A DNA stretch of 64,000 nucleotides from Pseudomonas sp. BN102. Its GTDB lineage: Bacteria; Pseudomonadota; Gammaproteobacteria; Pseudomonadales; Pseudomonadaceae. Positions within the stretch are counted from its first letter, which is position 1. Every line of letters begins with the position of its first letter. Position numbers and translations under genes: made by a program. The DNA is taken from contig NZ_SSON01000067.1 in assembly GCF_029871245.1 (NCBI RefSeq), forward strand, positions 103,878 through 167,877, given 5' to 3'. The notes under the pieces were generated by a model. The model searched no databases. It saw only the letters and a program-made list of their open reading frames with translations, and was not told the DNA's origin. Shown here one piece after another: positions 54,851 through 64,000 of the stretch.

Positions 54851-55194
54851 TTGAATGTCTCCTAGAAACTGAGTTATTGCTTGGCTGGATCATTCCAGCC
54901 TGTCACTGAGTGCAGAGAATCGGCAACCGCTGAATACGGGACCGCTAGGGTACAGACCGCTTTTCAAGGTGACACATGCATCACAGCGTTTGACACAATA
55001 CCTGTGCTTTCGAGGATTGCCTAACCTTTTATGCTCCCGATTGTCCGATCAGGGCCTGCAGATAGGATCAGACGGTTCTATTCGCGAACGATTTCGCCCC
55101 CACGGACTCCTCCCAGGCCGCTCCCGGTCGAGCCGTTCCTCACCTCGCTTCGGGACGCTCCGCATGGAGCGCCGGCAACTGAACCACCCGGGAT
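54851..55194. other. Gap between cold-shock gene and LysR gene
   Basis: About 345 bp without a gene. It should contain the cold-shock promoter and leader (minus strand). A degenerate family A repeat occurs at 55080-55104 and a stem ACCCGGG/CCCGGGT at 55182-55203 overlaps the LysR stop and may end that gene. Confidence 0.5.
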
Positions 55195-56094
55195 TCAGAC
55201 CCGGGTTTCTTCCCGCAGCACCTGCTCCAGCCAGTCCATGAAGGCCTGCACCCGCCGCGGCAGGCGGCGGTGGGCATAGAGCAGGGTGGCCTGCAGGGGC
55301 GGTGCCGGGTACTCCGGCAGCAGCGCCACCAGTCGGCCGCTTTCCAGGTGATCGCGCAGACCGTGCAACGGCGCCTGGATAAGCCCCAGGCCGCCCAGGC
55401 AGCCGGCTTCGTAGGCCTCGGCATTGTTCACCGTCAGGCTGCCGGCCATGGACTGGTGCCGCACCTTGCCGCCGTCCAGGTATTCGAAGCCCGGCGCACG
55501 GGCGCCCAGTGTCGACACGTAATGCACCAGCCGGTGCCCGGACAGGTCCTCCAGGCTGCGCGGCACGCCGAACGCGTCGAGGTAGGCCGGGCTGGCGCAG
55601 TTGACCATGGGAAACGGCTCCAGCGGCCGTGCGACCAGGGAGGCGTCAAGTACCGGACCGATCCGCAGCACCAGGTCGAAGCCTTCGCGCACCAGGTCCA
55701 CCCGGCGGTCAGTGCTGCTCAGTTCCAGCTCCAGGCCGGGGTGCAGGCGGGTGAATTCCGCCAGGCGCGGCAGCACCACCTTGCGCGCCAGCACCGTCGG
55801 CATATCCACCCGGACGCGCCCAGCCAGCACCGTGGCTTCCTGGCGGAACAGCCCTTCCAGTTCGTCCATCTGCGCCAGCAACTCGCGACTGCGTTCGTAG
55901 AGCAGCAAGCCGTCCTGGGTCGCCTGGACCTTGCGCGTGGTGCGCTGCAGCAGGCGCGTGCCCAGCAGCTCCTCCAGGGCCTGCACCTGGTCGGACACGG
56001 TGGAGCGGGGCAGGCGCAGGCTGTCGGCGGCCTGGGTAAAACTTGACAGCTCGCTGACCCGTACGAAGGTTCTCAGTAGCTCCAGCTTGTTCAT
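55195..56094 (-). CDS. LysR-type transcriptional regulator
   Basis: A 299-residue regulator: winged helix MNKLELLRTFVRVSELSSFTQAADSLRLPRSTVSDQVQALE, effector domain with LSSTDRRVDLVREGFDLVLRIG. This pattern is that of the LysR branch that often sits divergent from short-chain dehydrogenases. The ATG at 56094 is chosen because the DNA-binding helix starts there; longer frames overlap the divergent gene. Probably controls the neighbouring SDR gene, 129 bp away. Confidence 0.9.
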   Translation of the reverse strand: MNKLELLRTFVRVSELSSFTQAADSLRLPRSTVSDQVQALEELLGTRLLQRTTRKVQATQDGLLLYERSRELLAQMDELEGLFRQEATVLAGRVRVDMPTVLARKVVLPRLAEFTRLHPGLELELSSTDRRVDLVREGFDLVLRIGPVLDASLVARPLEPFPMVNCASPAYLDAFGVPRSLEDLSGHRLVHYVSTLGARAPGFEYLDGGKVRHQSMAGSLTVNNAEAYEAGCLGGLGLIQAPLHGLRDHLESGRLVALLPEYPAPPLQATLLYAHRRLPRRVQAFMDWLEQVLREETRV

Positions 56095-56223
56095 CCGTGT
56101 GGGGCCTTCTCCGGATTGTTCGCAATGGGCGATCAGTTCTTCCGGTAACAGCATATTTATCGGTCGAGATTCGGACAATAAGCTCCTCACCACTCCCCAC
56201 CACCTGCAACCAGGAGCACAGCA

Positions 56224-56982
56224 ATGACCCGCAAGATCGCACTCATCACCGGCGCTAGCCGCGGCCTCGGCAAAAGCATGGCGCAGCACCTGGCGGCCCA
56301 GGGCATCGACATCATCGGCACCTACCACAGCAAGCTGGAGGATGCGGAATCCCTCAGCCGCGACATCATGGACCTCGGCGGACACGCCGCGATGCTCCAG
56401 CTGGACGTGAGCAAATGCGCCGCCTTCGACGATTTCGTCGCGAGCCTCGGCCGCCTGCTGAAGAACGAGTTCGGCCGCGACAACTTCGACTTCCTGGTGA
56501 ACAACGCCGGCATCGGCATCCACGCCAGCTTTGCCGAAACCACCGAGGAACAGTTCGACCAGCTGGTGAACGTCCAGCTCAAGGGGCCCTTCTTCCTTAC
56601 CCAGAAACTGCTGCCGCTGATCGCCGATGGTGGGCGCATCCTGAATATCTCCACCGGCCTTGCCCGCTTCGCCCTGCCAGGCTATGCGGCCTACGCCGCG
56701 ATGAAGGGCGGCATCGAAGTGCTGACCCGCTACCAGGCCAAGGAACTGGGTGCGCGCGGCATCTCGGTGAACGTGCTGGCGCCCGGAGCGATCGAGACGG
56801 ACTTCGGAGGCGGGGTGGTGCGCGACAACGCTGACGTCAACGCCTACATCGCCAGCAACACCGCCCTGGGCCGCGTCGGCCTGCCGGAGGACATAGGCGG
56901 CGCGGTGGCCATGCTGCTCTCCGACGCCGGCCGCTGGATCAACGGCCAGCGGGTGGAAGCCTCGGGCGGGATGTTCCTGTAG
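56224..56982 (+). CDS. Short-chain dehydrogenase/reductase
   Basis: A 252-residue classical SDR. TGASRGLGKSMA binds the cofactor, NNAG is intact, catalytic Ser is in ISTGLARFALPGYAAYAAMKGG and the Tyr-x-x-x-Lys is YAAMK. It therefore keeps full catalytic residues, unlike the SDR at 3390. GGAG lies 8 bp before the ATG. Substrate unknown. Its TAG stop codon is also the end of the GTAG head of a degenerate repeat. Confidence 0.92.
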   Translation: MTRKIALITGASRGLGKSMAQHLAAQGIDIIGTYHSKLEDAESLSRDIMDLGGHAAMLQLDVSKCAAFDDFVASLGRLLKNEFGRDNFDFLVNNAGIGIHASFAETTEEQFDQLVNVQLKGPFFLTQKLLPLIADGGRILNISTGLARFALPGYAAYAAMKGGIEVLTRYQAKELGARGISVNVLAPGAIETDFGGGVVRDNADVNAYIASNTALGRVGLPEDIGGAVAMLLSDAGRWINGQRVEASGGMFL

Positions 56983-57019
56983 GGGCGAATTGAATCGGTA
57001 GTCTCGAATTCATTCGGGA
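56979..57019. repeat. REP family A, degenerate copy at the SDR stop
   Basis: GTAG then GGGCGAATTGAATCG and, after a spacer, CGAATTCATTCG. The TAG of the head is the stop codon of the preceding gene. Confidence 0.7.
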
Positions 57020-57069
57020 GGCAGGCGTAGGGGGCGCTGCGCGCACCGGAACCCTCGTGCGGGCTGCCC

Positions 57070-57090
57070 GGTGCGCATGGCGCACCCTAC
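57070..57090. repeat. REP family B, single copy
   Basis: GGTGCGCATGGCGCACC followed by CTAC, between the SDR and ureohydrolase genes. Confidence 0.8.
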
Positions 57091-57118
57091 GGTTGGATCC
57101 GGCGATTCCCGCGCTCCG

Positions 57119-58093
57119 TCAGCCCTTGGCCTGCTTCCTGGCGTGGAACACGAAGCCGATGCTGTTCATCAGCAGCTGTGCCGCGAGGATCGAGGTCATG
57201 CCGGTGGGGTCATAGGCCGGGGCCACTTCCACCAGGTCCATGCCGACGATGCGTCCCTGGCAGCGGTTGGCCAGACCCTGGATGATCTCCAGCACCTCGT
57301 AGTACTGGAAGCCGCCATGGCTCGGGGTGCCGGTGCCGGGGGCGATGGAAGGATCGAAGCCGTCGATGTCGATGGTGATGTAGTAGGACTCGCACTCGGG
57401 AATCAGGTCCAGCACACCATCACGGCCCAGGCGGCGCACATCGCGTACCGAGAGGATGTTCGAGCCGGCTTCGCGGGCGGCGTTGTAGTCGCTGCGGTTG
57501 GAGGAGGACACGTTGCGGATGCCCATCTGGGTCATGCCGACGATATGGTCCATCTCCGAAGCGCGGCGCAGCGGGTTGCCGTGGCCAAAACGTACGCCGT
57601 GGCGCTCGTCGACGAAGTCCAGGTGGGCGTCGAAGTGGATGATATGGATCGGCCCGCGGCCTTCGAAGGCCTTGATCACCGGTGCATGCACCGAATGGTC
57701 GCCGCCCAGCACGACCGGCATGGCGCCAGCGTCCAGCAGCTTGCGCACGGCGTATTCGATATTGGCGTTGCTGGTGTTCATATCGGTATGAACGATGTCG
57801 GCATCGCCGACGTCGACGATGCGCACATCCTCCTGCTGGAGGTACATCACATCATCCTCGAAGTCGTAGGCACCGCTGTGACCGAAGGAGAACAGGGTGG
57901 ATGCCTCGCGGATGCCGCGCGGTCCGAAGCGCGCGCCGGAGCGCCATTGGGTGCCCATGTCATTGGGCGCGCCAAGCACCGCCACGTCTGCATCCAGCGT
58001 CTCCCAGTCAAGGCAGACGGGGGACTTGGCGAAGGTGCAATGGCCCACGAAGGGCAGGTTCAGGCGGCCGTTTTCATAGCTGTTGCTGGACAT
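57119..58093 (-). CDS. Ureohydrolase (agmatinase / guanidinobutyrase type)
   Basis: A 324-residue manganese ureohydrolase that splits a guanidino compound to an amine and urea. Metal-binding motifs are GGDHSVHAP, FDAHLDF and ITIDIDGFDPSIAPGTGTP. The divergent LysR gene, rather than an arginine decarboxylase, is the neighbour; this is the arrangement of GbuA/GpuA (guanidinobutyrase, guanidinopropionase) with their LysR activators in P. aeruginosa. Substrate among these is not decided by sequence. The start at 58093 gives the family N terminus. Confidence 0.9.
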   Translation of the reverse strand: MSSNSYENGRLNLPFVGHCTFAKSPVCLDWETLDADVAVLGAPNDMGTQWRSGARFGPRGIREASTLFSFGHSGAYDFEDDVMYLQQEDVRIVDVGDADIVHTDMNTSNANIEYAVRKLLDAGAMPVVLGGDHSVHAPVIKAFEGRGPIHIIHFDAHLDFVDERHGVRFGHGNPLRRASEMDHIVGMTQMGIRNVSSSNRSDYNAAREAGSNILSVRDVRRLGRDGVLDLIPECESYYITIDIDGFDPSIAPGTGTPSHGGFQYYEVLEIIQGLANRCQGRIVGMDLVEVAPAYDPTGMTSILAAQLLMNSIGFVFHARKQAKG

Positions 58094-58210
58094 TTTCAGG
58101 CGTCTCCACTTTGTTCTTGTAGGGTGACCGGCGAAGTGTTCGCACCTCGACCATGGGCCTATCCTGGGCTTTACCCGCGCCTTTAAAAATGACAATGATG
58201 CGATGCGCAA

Positions 58211-58225
58211 ATCGTTAAAACCGAT
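58211..58225. promoter_or_regulatory. LysR-type operator between ureohydrolase and LysR genes
   Basis: ATCG-N7-CGAT (ATCGTTAAAACCGAT) fits the T-N11-A dyad. It lies 26 bp before the LysR ATG and 118 bp from the ureohydrolase start. Confidence 0.6.
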
Positions 58226-58250
58226 GTAATCGCTACCCGCGAGGTGCAGG

Positions 58251-59168
58251 ATGATCCAGTTGCACGACGTGGACCTGAAGCTGCTCAGGGTCTTCAACAC
58301 CATCGTCAAATGCGGTGGTTTCTCGGCCGCCCAGGCAGCCCTCAACGTCGCCCAGTCCACCATCAGCGAGCAGATGGGCCACCTGGAGACGCGCCTCGGC
58401 GTCAAGCTCTGCGAGCGCGGACGCAGCGGCTTCCGCCTGACCGAACAGGGGCAGGCGATCCACGAAGCCACCCAGCGGCTGCTGGGCGCGGTGGAGGATT
58501 TCTGCGTGGATGCCGATGTGCTCAAGCGCCAGGTCAGCGGCACCCTCAACCTGGGGGTGATCGACACCACCATCACCGATCCGGCCTGCCCGCTGAAGCA
58601 GACCACCCAGCGTTTCGTCCAGCGCGGCCACGAGGTCCACCTGCACGTCTACATCGGCACCCCGGCCGAGCTGGAAGAACGGGTTCTGGACGGCCGGCTG
58701 CACCTGGCGGTGGGGCATTTCCCTTTCCGCGTCCCGGGGCTGTCCTACGCGCCGCTCTACCAGGAGCGCCACGGCTTCTACTGCGGCCGCAACCACCCGC
58801 TGTTCGGCAGCAAGGCGCCCAAGGCGGACCTGCTGGAACGCATCGCCGCCAGCCGCGTGGTGGCGCGCGGCTACCTGCAGCATCGTGACTTGCAAGCCCT
58901 GGGTGTGGAGCAGGCGGCCGCCACGGTCGACAACGTCGAGGCCCAGGCCATGTTGATCCTCTCGGGGGCCTATGCCGGATTCCTGCCCGAGCACTATGCG
59001 CGGCAGTGGGTGGAGGCGGGCGACCTGGAACACCTGGAGCCCGGCCGCCTGCAACTGCTCTCGGCCTTCGAGACCATCACCCGCCGCGGCGTGGCGCCGC
59101 CACTGATCCTGCGCGCCTTCCTCGACGAACTGCTGCACTGCGCCCGCGCCATCGCCGCGCAGAACTGA
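58251..59168 (+). CDS. LysR-type regulator (likely activator of the ureohydrolase)
   Basis: A 305-residue regulator with the winged helix LHDVDLKLLRVFNTIVKCGGFSAAQAALNVAQSTISEQMGHLE and an effector domain containing RVPGLSYAPLYQERHGFYC. It is divergent from the ureohydrolase gene with a T-N11-A dyad between, so guanidino-acid induction is a reasonable inference. It ends 17 bp before gcsR and may extend transcription into it. Confidence 0.9.
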   Translation: MIQLHDVDLKLLRVFNTIVKCGGFSAAQAALNVAQSTISEQMGHLETRLGVKLCERGRSGFRLTEQGQAIHEATQRLLGAVEDFCVDADVLKRQVSGTLNLGVIDTTITDPACPLKQTTQRFVQRGHEVHLHVYIGTPAELEERVLDGRLHLAVGHFPFRVPGLSYAPLYQERHGFYCGRNHPLFGSKAPKADLLERIAASRVVARGYLQHRDLQALGVEQAAATVDNVEAQAMLILSGAYAGFLPEHYARQWVEAGDLEHLEPGRLQLLSAFETITRRGVAPPLILRAFLDELLHCARAIAAQN

Positions 59169-59185
59169 CCGCACCGGGACCCTCC

Positions 59186-60709
59186 ATGCGAATCCACGTC
59201 ACCTTCATCGATCGCGTCGGCATCACCCAGGAAGTCCTGGCGCTGCTCGGCGCGCGCAATCTCAACCTGGACGCGGTGGAAATGATCCCGCCCAACGTCT
59301 ACATCGACGCGCCGGCCTTGTCCCGGGGCGTCCTGGACGAACTTCACCACGCCCTGCTGCGGGTCGATGGCGTGCAGGCGGTGGAGCTGGTGGACATCCT
59401 CCCCGGCCAGCGCCGGCACCTGCAACTGGACGCCTTGCTCGCCGCCGTCAGCGACCCGGTCCTGGCGGTGGACCCCGGCGGCCAGGTGCTGCTGGCCAAC
59501 CCGGCCCTGGTCGGGCTCTACGGCCGCGAGCCGGCGGGGGAACCCTTGTCCAGCCTGTTCGCCGAGGCGGACCTGGCGCAGAGGCTGATCGACAAGGGCT
59601 TCCGCCTGCCCATGTGCGAGGTGAGTTTCCAGGGACAGTCCCTGCTGCTGGACGCCACGCCCATCAGCGGTGGGGCGGATGCGCTGGTGGGTGGCCTGCT
59701 TACCCTCTACCCGCCGAGCCGCATCGGCGAACGCCTGGCCTCCCTGCATCACGACCACGCCGAAGGTCTGGACGCGCTGCTCGGCAAGTCGGCGGTGCTC
59801 AAGGACCTCAAGGCGCGGTTGCGCAAGGTGGCCAGCCTGGATGCACCGCTGCTGATCCAGGGCGAAACGGGCACCGGAAAGGAACTGGTGGCGCGCGCCT
59901 GCCACGCCATGAGTGCGCGGCGAGACGCCCCCTTCCTCGCGCTGAACTGTGCGGCGCTGCCGGAGAGCCTGGCCGAGAGCGAGCTATTCGGCTATTCGGC
60001 CGGCGCCTTCACCGGCGCCCAGCGCGGCGGCAAGCCGGGCCTGCTGGAGCTGGCCGACAGCGGTACGGTGTTCCTCGACGAGGTGGGCGAGATGTCGCCC
60101 TACCTGCAGGCCAAGCTGCTGCGCTTTCTCAGCGATGGCTGCTTCCGCCGTATCGGTGGCGACCGCGAGGTGCAGGTGAACGTGCGCGTGCTTTGCGCCA
60201 CCCACCGCAACCTGGAGCGCATGGTGGGGGAGGGCAGCTTCCGCGAAGACCTCTACTACCGCCTCAACGTGCTCAACCTGATGGTGCCGCCCCTGCGCGA
60301 GCGCGGGCAGGACATCCTCCTGCTCGCCGAGCATTTCCTGCGCCAGGCCTGCGCGCAGATCCAGCGCCCGCCCTGCCGCCTCGCCCCGGCTACCCACCCG
60401 GTGCTGCTGGGTAATCGCTGGTCGGGTAACGTACGCCAGTTGCAGAACGTGATCTTCCGCGCCGCCGCCATCAGCGAGGGGGAGCTGATCGACTGCGACA
60501 GCCTGGAACTGGCGGGTACCGCCCTCAGCACCCGCGAGGCCGATCCCCTGGACATCACCAGCCTGGAGGAGGCGGTGCAGGGGTTCGAGAAGGACCTGTT
60601 GCAGCGCCTCTACGCGGTCTTTCCCTCCACCCGGCAACTGGCGGCGCGACTCAATACCTCCCATACGGCGATTGGGCAGCGGCTGCGCAAGTACGGCATT
60701 TCGCGCTGA
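59186..60709 (+). CDS. gcsR: TyrR-type sigma-54 activator of glycine cleavage genes (GcsR)
   Basis: A 507-residue enhancer-binding protein. Residues 1-75 form an ACT-like domain, 80-175 a PAS domain, 195-440 the AAA+ domain with Walker A GETGTGKE (226-233), the sigma-54 contact motif GAFTGA (273-278) and Walker [10 protein letters not shown], and 475-507 a TyrR-type helix-turn-helix. Unlike E. coli TyrR, GAFTGA is intact, so it should work with sigma-54. It lies directly upstream of gcvH2-gcvP2 like GcsR of P. aeruginosa, which activates those genes in response to glycine. The start at 59186 gives a full ACT domain. Confidence 0.93.
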   Translation: MRIHVTFIDRVGITQEVLALLGARNLNLDAVEMIPPNVYIDAPALSRGVLDELHHALLRVDGVQAVELVDILPGQRRHLQLDALLAAVSDPVLAVDPGGQVLLANPALVGLYGREPAGEPLSSLFAEADLAQRLIDKGFRLPMCEVSFQGQSLLLDATPISGGADALVGGLLTLYPPSRIGERLASLHHDHAEGLDALLGKSAVLKDLKARLRKVASLDAPLLIQGETGTGKELVARACHAMSARRDAPFLALNCAALPESLAESELFGYSAGAFTGAQRGGKPGLLELADSGTVFLDEVGEMSPYLQAKLLRFLSDGCFRRIGGDREVQVNVRVLCATHRNLERMVGEGSFREDLYYRLNVLNLMVPPLRERGQDILLLAEHFLRQACAQIQRPPCRLAPATHPVLLGNRWSGNVRQLQNVIFRAAAISEGELIDCDSLELAGTALSTREADPLDITSLEEAVQGFEKDLLQRLYAVFPSTRQLAARLNTSHTAIGQRLRKYGISR

Positions 60710-60734
60710 GGCGGGGCTTGGAACCGCTTGTCCT

Positions 60735-60831
60735 GTAGGGGCGAATTCATTCGCCATGCAGGACGCAGTCCTGCCCTTGGTGGTTCTGGAGGGCAGCGCA
60801 GCTGCCCTTGGCGAATGAATTCGCCCCGACC
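60735..60831. repeat. REP family A, inverted pair
   Basis: GTAG plus GGGCGAATTCATTCGCC on the left and its facing copy GGCGAATGAATTCGCCCC on the right, with GC-rich inner dyads. It lies between gcsR and its binding sites. Confidence 0.85.
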
Positions 60832-60861
60832 GAAGTGCTTTCCGGCGACCTGCAAATACTT

Positions 60862-60879
60862 CGGTTCGATTACGTTCCG
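60862..60879. promoter_or_regulatory. Candidate GcsR site 1
   Basis: CGGTTCG-ATTA-CGTTCCG, a 7-4-7 dyad. The right half equals the CGTTCCG half-site I recall for GcsR (TGTAACG-N4-CGTTCCG). Confidence 0.65.
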
Positions 60880-60880
60880 C

Positions 60881-60898
60881 CGGAGCGATTTCGCTCCA
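60881..60898. promoter_or_regulatory. Candidate GcsR site 2
   Basis: CGGAGCG-ATTT-CGCTCCA, a near-perfect 7-4-7 dyad that starts 19 bp after site 1, so both lie on nearly the same DNA face. Confidence 0.65.
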
Positions 60899-60906
60899 CT
60901 TCCCTC

Positions 60907-60931
60907 AAGGCCCCGGTTTCCGGGGCTTTCC
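60907..60931 (+). terminator. Hairpin after gcsR
   Basis: AAGGCCCCGG-TTT-CCGGGGCTTT with a short T-run, between GcsR sites 2 and 3. Reads as the end of the gcsR message. Confidence 0.7.
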
Positions 60932-60964
60932 GTCATTCAGGCTGATCGATGCTCCACGACGGGG

Positions 60965-60982
60965 TGGAGCGATATCGTTCCA
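60965..60982. promoter_or_regulatory. Candidate GcsR site 3
   Basis: TGGAGCG-ATAT-CGTTCCA, a 7-4-7 dyad 84 bp after site 2 (about eight helical turns). Confidence 0.65.
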
Positions 60983-61010
60983 AGGCAACAGATAAATTCA
61001 ATGGTTAATT

Positions 61011-61023
61011 AATCAAGTATTTG
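61011..61023 (+). promoter_or_regulatory. IHF-binding site
   Basis: AATCAAGTATTTG matches WATCAA-N4-TTR exactly. It lies between the activator sites and the sigma-54 promoter in an AT-rich stretch, the usual place for a DNA bend. Confidence 0.75.
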
Positions 61024-61044
61024 ATTTATAAGGTTTTTTAAATA

Positions 61045-61060
61045 TTGGCACTGCCCTTGC
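61045..61060 (+). promoter_or_regulatory. Sigma-54 (-24/-12) promoter of gcvH2
   Basis: TTGGCACTGCCCTTGC: GG and GC are separated by exactly 10 bp, as in TGGCAC-N5-TTGC. Transcription should begin near 61072, about 50 bp before gcvH2. Confidence 0.9.
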
Positions 61061-61123
61061 TCTTGTTCCATCAGCCGAGCCCGAAAACGCTCGGGACCCC
61101 ACCTGATAACAAGAGGAAGATCC

Positions 61124-61501
61124 ATGAGCACTCTGCGTTTTACCCCCGAGCACGAATGGCTGCGCGTTGAAGCATCCGGCGAACTGACCGTCGGTATCAC
61201 CAGCTTCGCTCAGGAAGCCTTGGGCGACGTGGTGTTCGTCCAGCTGCCGGATGCCGGCCGTTACGACGAGGGGCAGGAAGTCGCGGTGCTGGAATCGGTG
61301 AAGGCCGCCAGCAACATCACCATGCCGCTGACCGGCGAAGTGGTGGAGGTGAACCAGGCCCTGGCCGACAACCCCGAGCTGGTCAACGAGGCGCCCATGG
61401 GCGATGGCTGGTTCTTCCGCATCCGTCCGGACAATCCCGAAGCCTTCGCCAGCCTGATGGACCAGGCCGGTTACGACGCCTTCCTCGCCGACAACGCCTG
61501 A
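61124..61501 (+). CDS. gcvH: Glycine cleavage system H protein (second copy type)
   Basis: A 125-residue lipoyl carrier. The lipoylated lysine is Lys60 in [10 protein letters not shown], and the C-terminal [12 protein letters not shown] is typical. AGAGGAAG precedes the ATG. It shuttles the aminomethyl group between P, T and L proteins during glycine oxidation. It is the first gene of the operon controlled by the sigma-54 region and lies 13 bp before gcvP. Confidence 0.95.
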   Translation: MSTLRFTPEHEWLRVEASGELTVGITSFAQEALGDVVFVQLPDAGRYDEGQEVAVLESVKAASNITMPLTGEVVEVNQALADNPELVNEAPMGDGWFFRIRPDNPEAFASLMDQAGYDAFLADNA

Positions 61502-61514
61502 ACCGGGTGCCGAC

Positions 61515-64000
<2,486 letters not shown>

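Noticed and set aside
60710..61123. Glycine riboswitch upstream of gcvH2
   Set aside because: No aptamer-like tandem structure is seen, and the predicted start near 61072 leaves only about 50 nt of leader. The region is explained by activator sites and a sigma-54 promoter.

Overview
The window is 64 kb of GC-rich, densely packed chromosomal DNA that reads as a Pseudomonas (sensu lato). Support comes from the Bra/Liv transporter with a separate braC, the small cbb3-oxidase subunit CcoM behind Anr boxes, phosphorylcholine phosphatase, a TyrR-type regulator (GcsR) next to a second glycine-cleavage operon, RapA next to an AlkB-like gene, and many GTAG-type REP repeats between genes. I see no prophage, insertion sequence, integrase, CRISPR array, rRNA or tRNA. 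This is core and shell chromosome rather than an island.

Layout. 1-4.2 kb: the end of a polyamine-type ABC uptake operon (binding protein, two permeases, ATPase) and a short-chain dehydrogenase that lacks the usual Tyr-x-x-x-Lys motif. 4.3-5.9 kb: a membrane-anchored FMN glutamate-synthase-like protein. 6.3-11.2 kb: the branched-chain amino acid transporter (livFGMH and braC), with a hairpin between braC and livH and a leader carrying an Hfq/Crc-type A-rich motif. 11.4-12.3 kb: two small conserved genes. 12.5-19.9 kb: a PhnCDE-like ABC transporter, divergent GarR-like and Hyi-like enzymes, then selD and mnmH (selenophosphate synthesis and tRNA selenation); the transporter is probably for a selenium oxyanion. 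20-26.8 kb: an MHYT-GGDEF-EAL protein, a major-facilitator transporter and rapA. 26.9-29.5 kb: a small gene, an AlkB-like dioxygenase, a small basic protein, ccoM with two Anr/FNR boxes and a GNAT-type protein. 29.5-35.3 kb: two secreted DUF2790 paralogues, an MsbA-like exporter, a cyclophilin, an alpha/beta hydrolase, a LysR regulator and a small secreted protein.

35.4-41.2 kb: an azoreductase, a RarD-like permease, a Nudix hydrolase, a reductase of the dihydrofolate-reductase family, a DEAD-box helicase, a DUF1294 protein and a quinone/enoyl reductase. 41.5-48.4 kb: phosphorylcholine phosphatase (pchP) followed by a secreted protein with the zinc-site signature of phospholipase C/P1 nuclease, a DUF2855 protein divergent from a TetR regulator, and an LTA-synthase-like phosphotransferase. 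48.5-54.9 kb: a CvfB-like S1 protein, small proteins, a lipoprotein, a dihaem cytochrome, an EamA exporter divergent from a LysR gene, a two-helix membrane protein, an unlisted 59-residue ORF and a cold-shock protein. 55.2-64 kb: LysR/SDR divergent pair, ureohydrolase/LysR divergent pair, then gcsR and the start of gcvH2-gcvP2, separated by a complete sigma-54 control region.

The strongest less-obvious items are: the gcsR-gcvH2 control region (three 18-bp dyads, an IHF site and a -24/-12 promoter); ccoM with its Anr boxes; the selenium-linked transporter; the PchP/phospholipase-like pair; and three families of GTAG-headed palindromic repeats without a RAYT gene in the window, two of which supply the stop codon of the gene they abut.
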